From positions 1 to 19,198 of the forward strand of contig CAYMFD010000075.1 in NCBI GenBank assembly GCA_964389475.1: DNA of 19,198 nt. Direction: 5' to 3'. Positions 7,753-15,297 of the stretch are shown in pieces (within the stretch, counting starts at the first letter, position 1; every line of letters begins with the position of its first letter). The position numbers and the translations under genes are program-made. The notes under the pieces were generated by a model. The model searched no databases and had not been told where the DNA came from. It saw only the letters and a program-made list of their open reading frames with translations. This DNA is from CAYMFD01 sp964389475 (GTDB lineage Bacteria; Bacteroidota; Bacteroidia; Chitinophagales; Saprospiraceae).

Positions 7753-8925
7753 ATGCGCATAGCCATTGTCGCCAACTCCGCCTGGTACATCTACAACTTC
7801 CGGATGTCCCTCATCAAAGAGCTGCACAAAGCAGGGTGGGAGATTACTGTCCTTACGCCAGTAGATGACTACATCAATTTTCTGGTGGACAACGATTACA
7901 TAGACTTCGTGCCGATTAAGAATATGTCTCGTAAGCGGATCAATCTCCGCCAAGAGTATAGGCTATACAAAGAGCTCAAAGCGCAGTACAAGACGATCCA
8001 GCCAGATGTCGTCCTCCATTATACGATCAAGGCCAATATCTATGGCTCGCTAGCAGCTAAGCGACTAGGGATTGCTTCCGTCGTAGTTATTCCTGGACTG
8101 GGATATACGTTTACGTCCAAGAGTAAACTGCGTGGCCTCATCAAGCGGATCTATCGATACGTGCTGCCTTATAGTGAGGCCGTCATTTTTGAGAATCATA
8201 GTGACAAGGCCTACTTCGTCAAGGAGCAGATTATATCCCTTGAGAAAGGCGTGGTATTTAAGGGGTGCGGTGTAGATACGGACCACTTCAGCCCGATGCC
8301 GATGCAGCGTACGGACGGTAAGACGATCTTCTTGTTTATGGGTAGACTCATTGCTGAGAAAGGTATAGAAGACTACATCCGAGCGGCAGAGAAGGTCCAC
8401 CGACAACGTAGTCAGACGGAGTTTTGGATTATCGGCCATATCGATGCAGACAACCCCTCGGCGATTCCTAACGATGAGTTTCTACAGTGGATAGCACCAC
8501 CATACATCAAGTATCTAGGCTTTAAGGATGATGTACGGGATGTCATCCGAGAGGTGGACTGTGTAGTGCTGCCGTCCTACTATCCCGAGGGTATCCCGAG
8601 GGTATTGCAAGAGGCGATGTCTATGGAGCGACCGATCATCACAGCTGATAGTGATGGCTGTAGAGAGGCCGTGAACGAAGGCGTCAATGGCTATACGGCT
8701 CGACCACGAGATCCGGCACACCTCGCTGACACTATGTTACGCATCATATCTATGTCTCCAGAAGATCGTGAGACGATGGGTAAAGCAGGGCGATATAAGG
8801 CCCTCCGCGAGTTCCGCGAAGAAATAACCCTGCAGCACTACCTGCAGATCATCCATGACGCTGTAGGCTTGCCGTCTACCACATCTAACGTCCCTACCAA
8901 GACCAAGCGTCCTAAGGTCCGGTAG
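7753..8925 (+). CDS. Glycosyltransferase, GT4 family (GT-B fold)
   Basis: This 390-residue protein resembles PglA-like GT4 enzymes that add the second or a later sugar to an undecaprenyl-linked precursor. The N-terminal domain begins MRIAIVANSAWYIYNFR and contains PDVVLHYTIKANIYG (84-98) and VVVIPGLGYTF (110-120). The C-terminal nucleotide-sugar domain has FLFMGRLIAEKGI (193-205), a KYLGF loop, and PEGIPRVLQEAM, where Glu279 and Glu287 form the E-x7-E motif. The frame is open from 7639, but residues before Met at 7753 are translated flanking repeat, so 7753 is the start. The C-terminal approximately 20 residues are Thr/Lys-rich. It was probably once next to manC. Donor and acceptor sugars are unknown. 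Confidence 0.9.
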   Translation: MRIAIVANSAWYIYNFRMSLIKELHKAGWEITVLTPVDDYINFLVDNDYIDFVPIKNMSRKRINLRQEYRLYKELKAQYKTIQPDVVLHYTIKANIYGSLAAKRLGIASVVVIPGLGYTFTSKSKLRGLIKRIYRYVLPYSEAVIFENHSDKAYFVKEQIISLEKGVVFKGCGVDTDHFSPMPMQRTDGKTIFLFMGRLIAEKGIEDYIRAAEKVHRQRSQTEFWIIGHIDADNPSAIPNDEFLQWIAPPYIKYLGFKDDVRDVIREVDCVVLPSYYPEGIPRVLQEAMSMERPIITADSDGCREAVNEGVNGYTARPRDPAHLADTMLRIISMSPEDRETMGKAGRYKALREFREEITLQHYLQIIHDAVGLPSTTSNVPTKTKRPKVR

Positions 8926-8988
8926 TTTCCTTTTTCTGTTTTTTGACTAGTGTTCTACTGGGATTATCATACTCATTCAGACTCCTAT

Positions 8989-9046
8989 TGACGGTATTTA
9001 CATTAATTACGTCATCACAATGACGCTATTTACATAATTAGCGTCA
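8989..9046. promoter_or_regulatory. Two tandem 26-bp palindromes, candidate operator of the ATPase gene
   Basis: Copy 1 is 8989-9014 and copy 2 is 9021-9046; both have TGACG...CGTCA arms around an A/T-rich TATTTACAT core. In copy 2 the arms tgacgcta and tagcgtca are a perfect 8-bp inverted repeat around 10 bases. The start-to-start distance is 32 bp, about three helical turns. A further half-site (ttgac) lies between copy 2 and the -7 box. The structure fits a dimeric regulator site, possibly autoregulatory. Confidence 0.6.
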
Positions 9047-9052
9047 ATTGAC

Positions 9053-9060
9053 TATCTTTG
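9053..9060 (+). promoter_or_regulatory. -7 box of the ATPase gene
   Basis: TATCTTTG is a full match to the Bacteroidota TAnnTTTG element. The ATG follows four bases later at 9065, so transcription would start at or within a few bases of the start codon, giving a leaderless or nearly leaderless mRNA. Confidence 0.6.
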
Positions 9061-9064
9061 GCCT

Positions 9065-10198
9065 ATGATAAAGCGACAAGCCATCGACCTCCTACATGCC
9101 AAGGTCAAGCCCGGTAAGGTGCTGATCGTCTATGGCCCTCGGCGAGTAGGTAAGACCGTGCTATTGCGTGCCTACAGGGATACGCTAGGTGAGGGTAGCT
9201 ATGTGTGGATCAATGGAGAAGACCTGGGGCAGCAAGCCTTGCTAGACGGTCGTAGTGGTAGAGAGTATCGTCGCCTGATGGGTGATAAGACCTACCTACT
9301 CATAGACGAGGCGCAGGCCATTCCCGATATAGGTACTAAGCTTAAGCTGATGGTCGACGAGCTGCCAGCCGTCAGTATTGTGATCACTGGTTCGGCGATG
9401 CTCGACCTGTCAGGCATCGCAGGAGAGCCACTCGTAGGTCGCAAGTCGACCATCGGGATGTATCCACTGGGCGAGGCTGAGTTAATAAGCCATGAAGGCT
9501 ATGCTAGTCATGCGCAGTCACTAGAGCGACGCCTCATCTACGGTATGTACCCGGAGGCTTATCTCATCGAGGATGATAACGAGCGAGCAGACTATCTCAT
9601 AGACCTGAGCACCGATTATCTGCTTAAGGATATACTCGCCTACGATGGCATCCGTAATGCCGAAAAGATACGTGACCTCTTACGACTGATCGCTCTCCAG
9701 GTAGGCTCCGAGGTATCGGTAGAGAAGCTAGGTAACGAGCTAGATATGTCCAAAAATACCGTGGCCAAGTACATAGGCCTCCTTACCAAGGTCTTTGTCT
9801 TGTACAAGCTAGAAGGCTTTAGTCGTAACTTGCGGTCCGAGATTACGAAGAAGGACAAGTACTACTTCTACGACAATGGTATCCGCAATGCCATTATCCG
9901 AAATTTCAACCCACTCAAGTATCGTACAGACATAGGTGCCCTGTGGGAGAACTACTTAATCGCCGAACGGCTCAAGTGGCAGTCTTATAATGGCCATCGG
10001 TCCAACAACTACTTCTGGCGGACCTACAGACAGCAAGAGATAGACTGGGTCGAGGACTATGGCGGACAGCTGCACGCTACGGAGTTTAAGTGGAAAGCCA
10101 AGGCCGTCAAGCCACCTCCGCAGTGGACAGAGCACTATCCAGATGCCAACTTTGAGGTAGTAGATCGTGGTAATTACCTGGACTGGCTGGAGGAGTGA
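9065..10198 (+). CDS. AAA ATPase with C-terminal DUF4143 domain
   Basis: This 377-residue protein belongs to the AAA_14/DUF4143 ATP-binding proteins. Walker A is GPRRVGKT (24-31), Walker B YLLIDEAQ (77-84) and the sensor-like strand IVITGSA (105-111). A winged-helix-like segment (about 215-245, VEKLGNELDMSKNTVAKYI) may bind DNA. The C-terminal DUF4143 part has GALWENYLIAERL (291-303) and a restriction-fold-like pattern EID (325-327) ... EFK (340-342). All ATPase motifs are intact and the length is normal. The cellular role of the family is not established; defence, DNA-binding and toxin-antitoxin-like roles have been suggested. It stands alone, with its own palindromic operator-like region upstream and a hairpin directly after the stop. 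Confidence 0.9.
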   Translation: MIKRQAIDLLHAKVKPGKVLIVYGPRRVGKTVLLRAYRDTLGEGSYVWINGEDLGQQALLDGRSGREYRRLMGDKTYLLIDEAQAIPDIGTKLKLMVDELPAVSIVITGSAMLDLSGIAGEPLVGRKSTIGMYPLGEAELISHEGYASHAQSLERRLIYGMYPEAYLIEDDNERADYLIDLSTDYLLKDILAYDGIRNAEKIRDLLRLIALQVGSEVSVEKLGNELDMSKNTVAKYIGLLTKVFVLYKLEGFSRNLRSEITKKDKYYFYDNGIRNAIIRNFNPLKYRTDIGALWENYLIAERLKWQSYNGHRSNNYFWRTYRQQEIDWVEDYGGQLHATEFKWKAKAVKPPPQWTEHYPDANFEVVDRGNYLDWLEE

Positions 10199-10200
10199 TG

Positions 10201-10225
10201 TGTCGGATATCTAAGATATCCGACA
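10201..10225. terminator. Perfect 12-bp inverted repeat between convergent genes
   Basis: tgtcggatatct and agatatccgaca are exact reverse complements separated by one base, two bases after the ATPase stop. Outer arms tgatgt/acatca extend the pairing. There is no T-run, so termination is only likely from position between convergent genes. Bases 10213-10230 recur exactly at 13343-13360. Confidence 0.5.
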
Positions 10226-10257
10226 GCTCATACATCACCCCTTACCTCAGGCGTAGG

Positions 10258-10854
10258 TTATCTAACTTTAAACATCACAAACTCCGCTGGCTCATGCACA
10301 GTGTTATGTGCCCAGTTGAGATACTCCAGCTTGACGAAGATTGAGTCAGACTCGTAGCCCTCGGGTAGGTAGCCATTAAACCTCAGTCTATACGGAGCTC
10401 TCCATAGGTCATTGTTGATAGATGATTGTACAACAAAACTACAGTCGGGGGCATCCATCCAATCCAGTATAAGGCTGTCTCCATGGCTGTAGGCTGCATA
10501 GTAACTATCAGGACCATTGTGGTCCCCACCAGTTGATCCATTGTAGCAATTCTGCATCCTAAAGAGGACTTGATAGATGGGATTAAGTTCATTCACTACC
10601 GAAGGTGGAGTCATTATGAATGTATCTAGATTGGGGCCATAGCTCTCATCTACTAAAGCCACAAAACTCCCTCGACCTGCACATAGTCGATCATTGACCT
10701 TCACAGCATCCCATCGAGTTGTATAACTACATTCGCAACTGCAGTCCTCTTCGTTGAGCCGAAGATCTATGGTGTCACAGGTTTTGGTGCAGGGCTCACT
10801 GTCTTGGCAGCTCGCGATAATCATTAGGCTGCATAAGATTATTAGGTACTTCAT
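10258..10854 (-). CDS. Small Cys-containing lipoprotein of unknown function
   Basis: This 198-residue protein starts MKYLIILCSLMIIASC, a lipoprotein signal peptide with lipobox IASC and lipidated Cys16, followed by QDSEP. The mature N-terminus is Cys-rich (CTKTCD, then DCSCECSY), and two more Cys follow in the body (QNCYNG and DAPDCSF), possibly disulphide-bonded in the periplasm or at the surface. I do not recognise the rest. The frame is open upstream to 10908, but the lipoprotein signal identifies ATG 10854. It starts 13 bases after the stop of the T9SS ORF and was probably co-transcribed with it. Confidence 0.75.
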   Translation of the reverse strand: MKYLIILCSLMIIASCQDSEPCTKTCDTIDLRLNEEDCSCECSYTTRWDAVKVNDRLCAGRGSFVALVDESYGPNLDTFIMTPPSVVNELNPIYQVLFRMQNCYNGSTGGDHNGPDSYYAAYSHGDSLILDWMDAPDCSFVVQSSINNDLWRAPYRLRFNGYLPEGYESDSIFVKLEYLNWAHNTVHEPAEFVMFKVR

Positions 10855-10867
10855 GGTTTGTGACTTT

Positions 10868-12589
10868 TCAATATTTGAAAATCTTACCTGACTGTAGGTG
10901 CTGTCCATTGCTCAGCTGGTATATGTATACTCCTTGCGGTACATCCCAGCTAGATAGATCATAAGAGTTATCCATCATAGGTGCTATGGTTTTCTGCGCG
11001 AGTGGTTGGCCATTCATATCAGTTATCGTTAGGATATGTTGTAGGTCGGTATTATTCTCAACAGTTATTACCTGACCAGCGATATTTAGTTGAGCGGTAG
11101 AGAAAAGGCCAGCAACACTTGCTCCTCTGGAATGTGGTGTAACATTGGCGATCTGTAACTGACACGCTTCATTGAGTCCCCCGCCATCTCTGTACCCATA
11201 CTCGCCATTCATATTGCTGATATTGTCTACTTGATCGATACCATCGGCAAAGAAGTTATTCCTTGCCCAGGTTTGGAGTCCGCCTAGACTGGCAAAAGGA
11301 TTACCTGGTGTATGTGCTAGACTATATACGCCGTTACCAGTACGGCAGCATATAGGTCCGATCTGGTCGGGGTCGCTACGCTGCATAGTAACAGATAGAC
11401 CAAATGAACTCAATACACGGGCAGTGCCTTTATGCCTTCCTTTGCCCCTGACCAGCACCTTACCATTACTTTGTAGTAACACTACTGCTTCTTGATTCTG
11501 AGTTAATGTTCTTGTAAAGCATCCATCCAAGACTGCGGGGCTCTGAGCACGGCGGACACCACAGCTACCAGTAAAGGATTCGATAGGACCCTTAGCAGCA
11601 TTCTTAATGGCATCTGCCATTTTAAAACCATAGAAAATAGCTGATCCTGCACCAATAATCGTTTTGGTTTTGACAAGTGCTTTGGAGGCGTAGACGCCAG
11701 CTAGAAGTACATCTGCTATGAAGCTTGACCAATCTGCAGAGTAACTACACGAGACACCCGCCCGCAGTCGTCCTGATTGTATTACTTCAAGGCCACTATC
11801 ATTCTCAAAGTTTGAATTGTAGGCAATAAAGCTTAGATCTTCGGAGTACGCCATTGCATCTCTGCCGCCTCGACAGATGCCACCGCTCAAGGTTTCGGCA
11901 CTCGCCATACTTTCTCCAGAGTACGTATAGCATACTCTAATCCTAGGATCTCTTTCGCATAGGCACTCTTCGGGAATCAGATCTTCAAATCCCACACAAG
12001 CCCAAATCATCTTAACCATACTTTGGTTTCCACCGGTAGCATCTGTGAAATTATCGCCAGCACCAGATAATTCCGACTCTTCTGTACTCATGACATTCTC
12101 ATAAGTCCGTCCTCTAGTGCATCTTGGAGTTTCTTGCCAGGCTTGCATGTACTTTGCCGGCCCTTTCATGCCCCATGCAACCCACCTTTTGCCAGCTCTG
12201 CTAAATGATTCTGATGGTGGTGTACCCCAGGTGTTTTGGTACACCCCATCCTTTTGCTGTGTTTTTGTACCGTCAGCCCATGGTCTTAAAGACTGCTCGA
12301 AGGTTAATCGAAGTGGTCTACACATACAGTCCGTCCTGCTACCGCTGTCCCCTCCTGATCCACCACCATTATTTAGACCACCACCGTTAGTGTCAAAGTC
12401 ATCTCTGGTCAGTGTTTTGCCTCTAAGAGAGTTTGGCAGAGGGTATCCATAGCCATAGTATTGCTGCAAAAACCATGTCTTTTCTAGATCATGCCATGCT
12501 ACGCCTTTGACAAATTCGAAAAGACCAAGTTTTGTGTCGGTATCTTGAGTTGCCCATTCAGCCGCATCATTGTACATTGATGGGTACAT
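10868..12589 (-). CDS. 3' part of a split T9SS-exported protein
   Basis: This 573-residue open frame begins MYPSMYNDAAEW, which is no signal peptide, yet it ends with a complete type A T9SS sorting domain (about the last 75 residues: LQHILTITDMNGQPLAQ, then WDVPQGVYIYQL and GKIFKY). A protein with this domain needs Sec export, so its N-terminus is missing. The same reading frame continues upstream for eight codons to a TAA at 12614-12616, which is the stop of the signal-peptide ORF 12614-13027. A Gly/Asn/Ser-rich linker (GGGLNNGGGSGGDSGS) lies near residues 69-84, followed by a Cys-containing region of unknown function. It is best read as the C-terminal part of one gene. Confidence 0.7.
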   Translation of the reverse strand: MYPSMYNDAAEWATQDTDTKLGLFEFVKGVAWHDLEKTWFLQQYYGYGYPLPNSLRGKTLTRDDFDTNGGGLNNGGGSGGDSGSRTDCMCRPLRLTFEQSLRPWADGTKTQQKDGVYQNTWGTPPSESFSRAGKRWVAWGMKGPAKYMQAWQETPRCTRGRTYENVMSTEESELSGAGDNFTDATGGNQSMVKMIWACVGFEDLIPEECLCERDPRIRVCYTYSGESMASAETLSGGICRGGRDAMAYSEDLSFIAYNSNFENDSGLEVIQSGRLRAGVSCSYSADWSSFIADVLLAGVYASKALVKTKTIIGAGSAIFYGFKMADAIKNAAKGPIESFTGSCGVRRAQSPAVLDGCFTRTLTQNQEAVVLLQSNGKVLVRGKGRHKGTARVLSSFGLSVTMQRSDPDQIGPICCRTGNGVYSLAHTPGNPFASLGGLQTWARNNFFADGIDQVDNISNMNGEYGYRDGGGLNEACQLQIANVTPHSRGASVAGLFSTAQLNIAGQVITVENNTDLQHILTITDMNGQPLAQKTIAPMMDNSYDLSSWDVPQGVYIYQLSNGQHLQSGKIFKY

Positions 12590-12613
12590 GTCAATCCAGC
12601 TTGTCTTATCAGC

Positions 12614-12616
12614 TTA
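12614..12616 (-). other. In-frame TAA separating signal peptide from T9SS domain
   Basis: Reading the (-) strand, codons run ...T-F-S-TAA-A-D-K-T-S-W-I-D-M-Y-P. Both flanking ORFs are in the same frame with no other stop, so one base change (for example from GAA, CAA or AAA) would restore a frame of about 720 codons. Confidence 0.75.
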
Positions 12617-13027
12617 GCTAAAGGTAGAGATCAATCCTACTACTTGTGGTTCACCCTCCGAGGTGATAACAAGATCATAAAGCCTATCAATATCTAGGCC
12701 TTGTACTACATTTTCTGCGGTTGAATAGCTTAAGGGCATGTCTTTTCTCTCCCGGTCTACTAGGCTAAACTTAGAGGGCTTAACCCGTCCAAAGTCAATG
12801 AAGATGGAAGCAGACGATTGATACCTCACCACCAACAGCTTTTCAGGTGTTGGTAGTATAGGGGTTTTGTCTTCTATCATGCCGATGTCATCGGCATCGG
12901 TATATTGATAGGTTAGCCAAGACAGAGAATCTGTTTCGACATCTGTGGAGATAGTGTCTTCTATGGATTGTCCGAAAGTGACTGGTAGAAGACCACAAAA
13001 TAGAGCTAGTAATAGTATATATCTCAT
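12614..13027 (-). CDS. 5' part of the split T9SS-exported protein (signal peptide)
   Basis: This 137-residue ORF starts with a clear Sec signal peptide, MRYILLLALFCGLLPVTFGQ, with probable cleavage after FG. The mature part is short and beta-looking (LLVVRYQSSASIFIDFG, LVDRERKDMPLSYS, LYDLVITSEGEPQVVGLISTFS) and ends abruptly. It could in principle be a small secreted protein. However, the following codons continue in the same frame into the T9SS ORF, which lacks the signal peptide this one has. I infer a single ancestral gene from 13027 to 10868, now interrupted. Confidence 0.65.
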   Translation of the reverse strand: MRYILLLALFCGLLPVTFGQSIEDTISTDVETDSLSWLTYQYTDADDIGMIEDKTPILPTPEKLLVVRYQSSASIFIDFGRVKPSKFSLVDRERKDMPLSYSTAENVVQGLDIDRLYDLVITSEGEPQVVGLISTFS

Positions 13028-13401
13028 GTGAAAAGTGTTAAAAGATTACTGAAAAGTAGATTTTAAATCAGGCCAGCAGCAGTACTACTTAGCCTACACC
13101 ACGTTGCTCGTAGCAGGCCAGTGGTATGGTAAATAAGCAATTAAGCCATAGCATACACATATTGTTTACTTTTATTTGGGTTTTTCACCAAAAAACGGTA
13201 TTAAATCTCTAAAAATTGTAAACGTCTACATTGTGAAAAACTATCTACATTGATGATGGTTTGGCAGCAACTGTTAAAATTGGCTTAAAATCCGTCTGGC
13301 GCAATACGACCTTTACGTGCGAGTGAGCTGTAGGATAGCGCCAAGATATCCGACAGCTCACTAGGCAGCGATCAAGCGACTTGCGTCATCTTTATAGCAG
13401 T
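13028..13401. other. 374-bp divergent intergenic region
   Basis: I find no gene here between the (-) T9SS locus and the (+) beta-barrel gene. It holds A/T-rich sequence, a 9-bp direct repeat tctacattg at 13225-13233 and 13244-13252 (19-bp spacing), and the hairpin repeat at 13323-13361. Promoters for both directions must lie here, but no full TAnnTTTG box stands out; CATCTTTA at 13387-13394 is a weak candidate for the (+) gene. Confidence 0.6.
13323..13361. repeat. Hairpin repeat sharing 18 bp with the one at 10201
   Basis: Arms 13323-13337 and 13347-13361 pair at 14 of 15 positions around a nine-base loop. The right part, aagatatccgacagctca (13343-13360), is identical to 10213-10230. It is a dispersed intergenic repeat in two different contexts. 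Confidence 0.6.
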
Positions 13402-14112
13402 ATGAAGACACCGCTCCCATCCCTTATTTTTTGCTTTTCGTTGCTGGTCACCGCTGCAGCCGGACAGGATACTTATCGCTTTTCGGTCGAAGGCTCTCTG
13501 AGTGCCGGCGTGACAGTTAATAAGGGCAGCATGGTGGGCAACGCGTTTGCTGATAACCTTGCTGTCACTGTTTACGAAACTCGCCCCGCCATATCTACTC
13601 ATTGGACGGCTGGCATAGGTGTGCACTTGAGTAACAGACATAGCCTGTGGTTAAGACTAGGTCGTAACGATCCAGCATTGAGTATCACTGCCGATCATAT
13701 CGTATCGCTCGATTTTGCCTCGCAATTCGAAACTCGCTTCGAAGACTATCGTCAAGGGCATGGTGTAGATGTTTGGCGCTTGGAGTATGAGTATGGTCAG
13801 CCCGTACGTAAGGGCCAAGTTCTCTTTTCATTAGGATATCAGCTTCAGCGTAATTTTAGCCTTGCAGATATCGTCATAGCGTCGCAGTCGTTCCATACAA
13901 ATACTCAGGCTATGACGGCAGCGATAGGTTATGCTCGTCCAATCTTACCCACGTTGGCCATCATTGGTCGTCTAAGAGCTATTAATACTTTTAGGAGTAA
14001 AGGAGAAGAGTTCTTCGTCAGTGAAGACCTCGATTTCAGCCCTATACAGGTAGTGGCAGAGTTGGGAGTGCGATATAGTTTCTGGCGCCGTCAACAAAGT
14101 TCACAAGAGTGA
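13402..14112 (+). CDS. Outer-membrane beta-barrel-like protein
   Basis: This 236-residue protein starts MKTPLPSLIFCFSLLVTAAAGQDTYRF, a Sec signal peptide with cleavage probably after AAG. The mature part has alternating hydrophobic strands with frequent aromatic ends (FSVEGSLSAGVTV, WTAGIGVHLSNRHSLWLRLG, WRLEYEYGQP, VLFSLGYQLQRNF, TAAIGYARPI, IQVVAELGVRYSFW). This pattern is typical of an 8-10-strand outer-membrane barrel. The frame opens at a TTG at 13381, but the signal peptide fixes ATG 13402. No specific family is recognised. It is convergent with the glycosyltransferase gene, with only nine bases between stops and no clear terminator. Confidence 0.75.
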   Translation: MKTPLPSLIFCFSLLVTAAAGQDTYRFSVEGSLSAGVTVNKGSMVGNAFADNLAVTVYETRPAISTHWTAGIGVHLSNRHSLWLRLGRNDPALSITADHIVSLDFASQFETRFEDYRQGHGVDVWRLEYEYGQPVRKGQVLFSLGYQLQRNFSLADIVIASQSFHTNTQAMTAAIGYARPILPTLAIIGRLRAINTFRSKGEEFFVSEDLDFSPIQVVAELGVRYSFWRRQQSSQE

Positions 14113-14121
14113 CGCAAGCAT

Positions 14122-15297
14122 CTAACTAACCGCCGTATTGATCAATTCAATCTCACTCTCTATCCGGCCTGCCCAGGTCGGCAGGAGCTGATCTACATCT
14201 GCTCGTACCTGCCTACTGGTGCTACCTATACCGTCCTGACTGATGGCTTGTATTATTTGATGGGCAAGCTTGGAAACATCATCTTCTTGCCAGACTATAG
14301 CATTTTCATTATTAAAGACTTGATCAGTCTTACCCGTAGTCCTTGTCATAATTAGCCTCCCTGCTAGACTACATTCCCACATCACGTTGCCGAGGTTACT
14401 CGCATTGTAAAGCAGCACAGCTGCATGGTGCTTGCTGATTAGATGGGCAATTTCTGATCTAGGCACTGGTTTGATAAATGATACTACATCTTCTAATTGC
14501 CTGACTTTTACTAGCTGTCGTAGACTAGCTTCTTCCTCGCCTTTGCCGACTATAGTCAGTCTGATATCAAGATCTGATTGCTGTCTTACGCTATAGACCA
14601 AGTCAATCACTAAATCATGGCGCTTCCAGTACGTAAGGCGACCCATTGAAAGGAAGTGTATAGCTTTGTCGACTTCTATTGTAGGTAGCGGTAGGCCGAG
14701 CAGTTCCTGCCTAAGGGTATCATTGACACCATTGTACAGAAGGTGCAAATCTTTGTATCGTGGATTGAGCTTGGCAAAGGCTCGATCAATCTCGGTACCA
14801 TCCTCGGTAGCTATTGTAATGTCGCAGGGGTACTTGATCTCTAGATACTGGAGTATGTGCCGAGTGTAGAGCTTCAGGTATTGACGCTTCTGCAGCACAT
14901 CCCAGACTAGTGATCCAAAGAGTCTGCCGACACTCTTAATTCCTGCCTTCTGCCCTATTCTTTTGGCAGCTAGTGCATATACGGACAGTCCATAGACGAT
15001 ATCATAGGGCTGCTTCTTAGCCTCTCTCATCCCTATCTTGTACAGTTGCTGTTGAGCGACTAGTTTTCTGGCGTAGAGAGGCTGGATAGGGCTTTTGATG
15101 ATTCTAATCTCTGATCCATTGGGGAAAACCTTAACCCTGCCCGCCTCAGGATGCACACAGAAGGCGGTAAAGCGATGATCTGGGTGAGTACCAAGATAGT
15201 TGAGGAGATTAGTCACAGCAGGCATTATGTCGTGCTCCTCGTCATGCAGTAGCCAGCGATCGAGGGAGAAGATATCCATTACGATAAGCCACCTCAC
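14122..15297 (-). CDS. Glycosyltransferase, GT4-like
   Basis: This 391-residue GT-B type glycosyltransferase is last in a three-gene operon. The N-terminal half has DIVYGLSVYALAAKRIG and SVGRLFGS; the C-terminal half has HLLYNGVND, IHFLSMGRLTYWKRHDLVID, LTIVGKGEEEASLRQL and LLYNASNLGNVMWECSLAGR. The last segment is the place of the E-x7-E motif; the second Glu is present (WEC) but the first is replaced (SNLGN). The start is GTG at 15297, overlapping the previous stop as GTGA, which indicates translational coupling. An internal Met at residue 7 is an alternative. It probably acts in the cytoplasm on a lipid-linked or nascent glycan; the sugars are unknown. Confidence 0.85.
   Translation of the reverse strand: MRWLIVMDIFSLDRWLLHDEEHDIMPAVTNLLNYLGTHPDHRFTAFCVHPEAGRVKVFPNGSEIRIIKSPIQPLYARKLVAQQQLYKIGMREAKKQPYDIVYGLSVYALAAKRIGQKAGIKSVGRLFGSLVWDVLQKRQYLKLYTRHILQYLEIKYPCDITIATEDGTEIDRAFAKLNPRYKDLHLLYNGVNDTLRQELLGLPLPTIEVDKAIHFLSMGRLTYWKRHDLVIDLVYSVRQQSDLDIRLTIVGKGEEEASLRQLVKVRQLEDVVSFIKPVPRSEIAHLISKHHAAVLLYNASNLGNVMWECSLAGRLIMTRTTGKTDQVFNNENAIVWQEDDVSKLAHQIIQAISQDGIGSTSRQVRADVDQLLPTWAGRIESEIELINTAVS

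Noticed and set aside
10855..10908. 18-residue upstream extension of the lipoprotein gene
   Set aside because: The lipobox signal peptide begins at ATG 10854, and the extension overlaps the end of the T9SS ORF.
12117..12452. (+) strand ORFs inside the T9SS gene
   Set aside because: They are Pro/Ser-rich shadow translations antisense to the Gly-rich linker region, with no domain or start signal.
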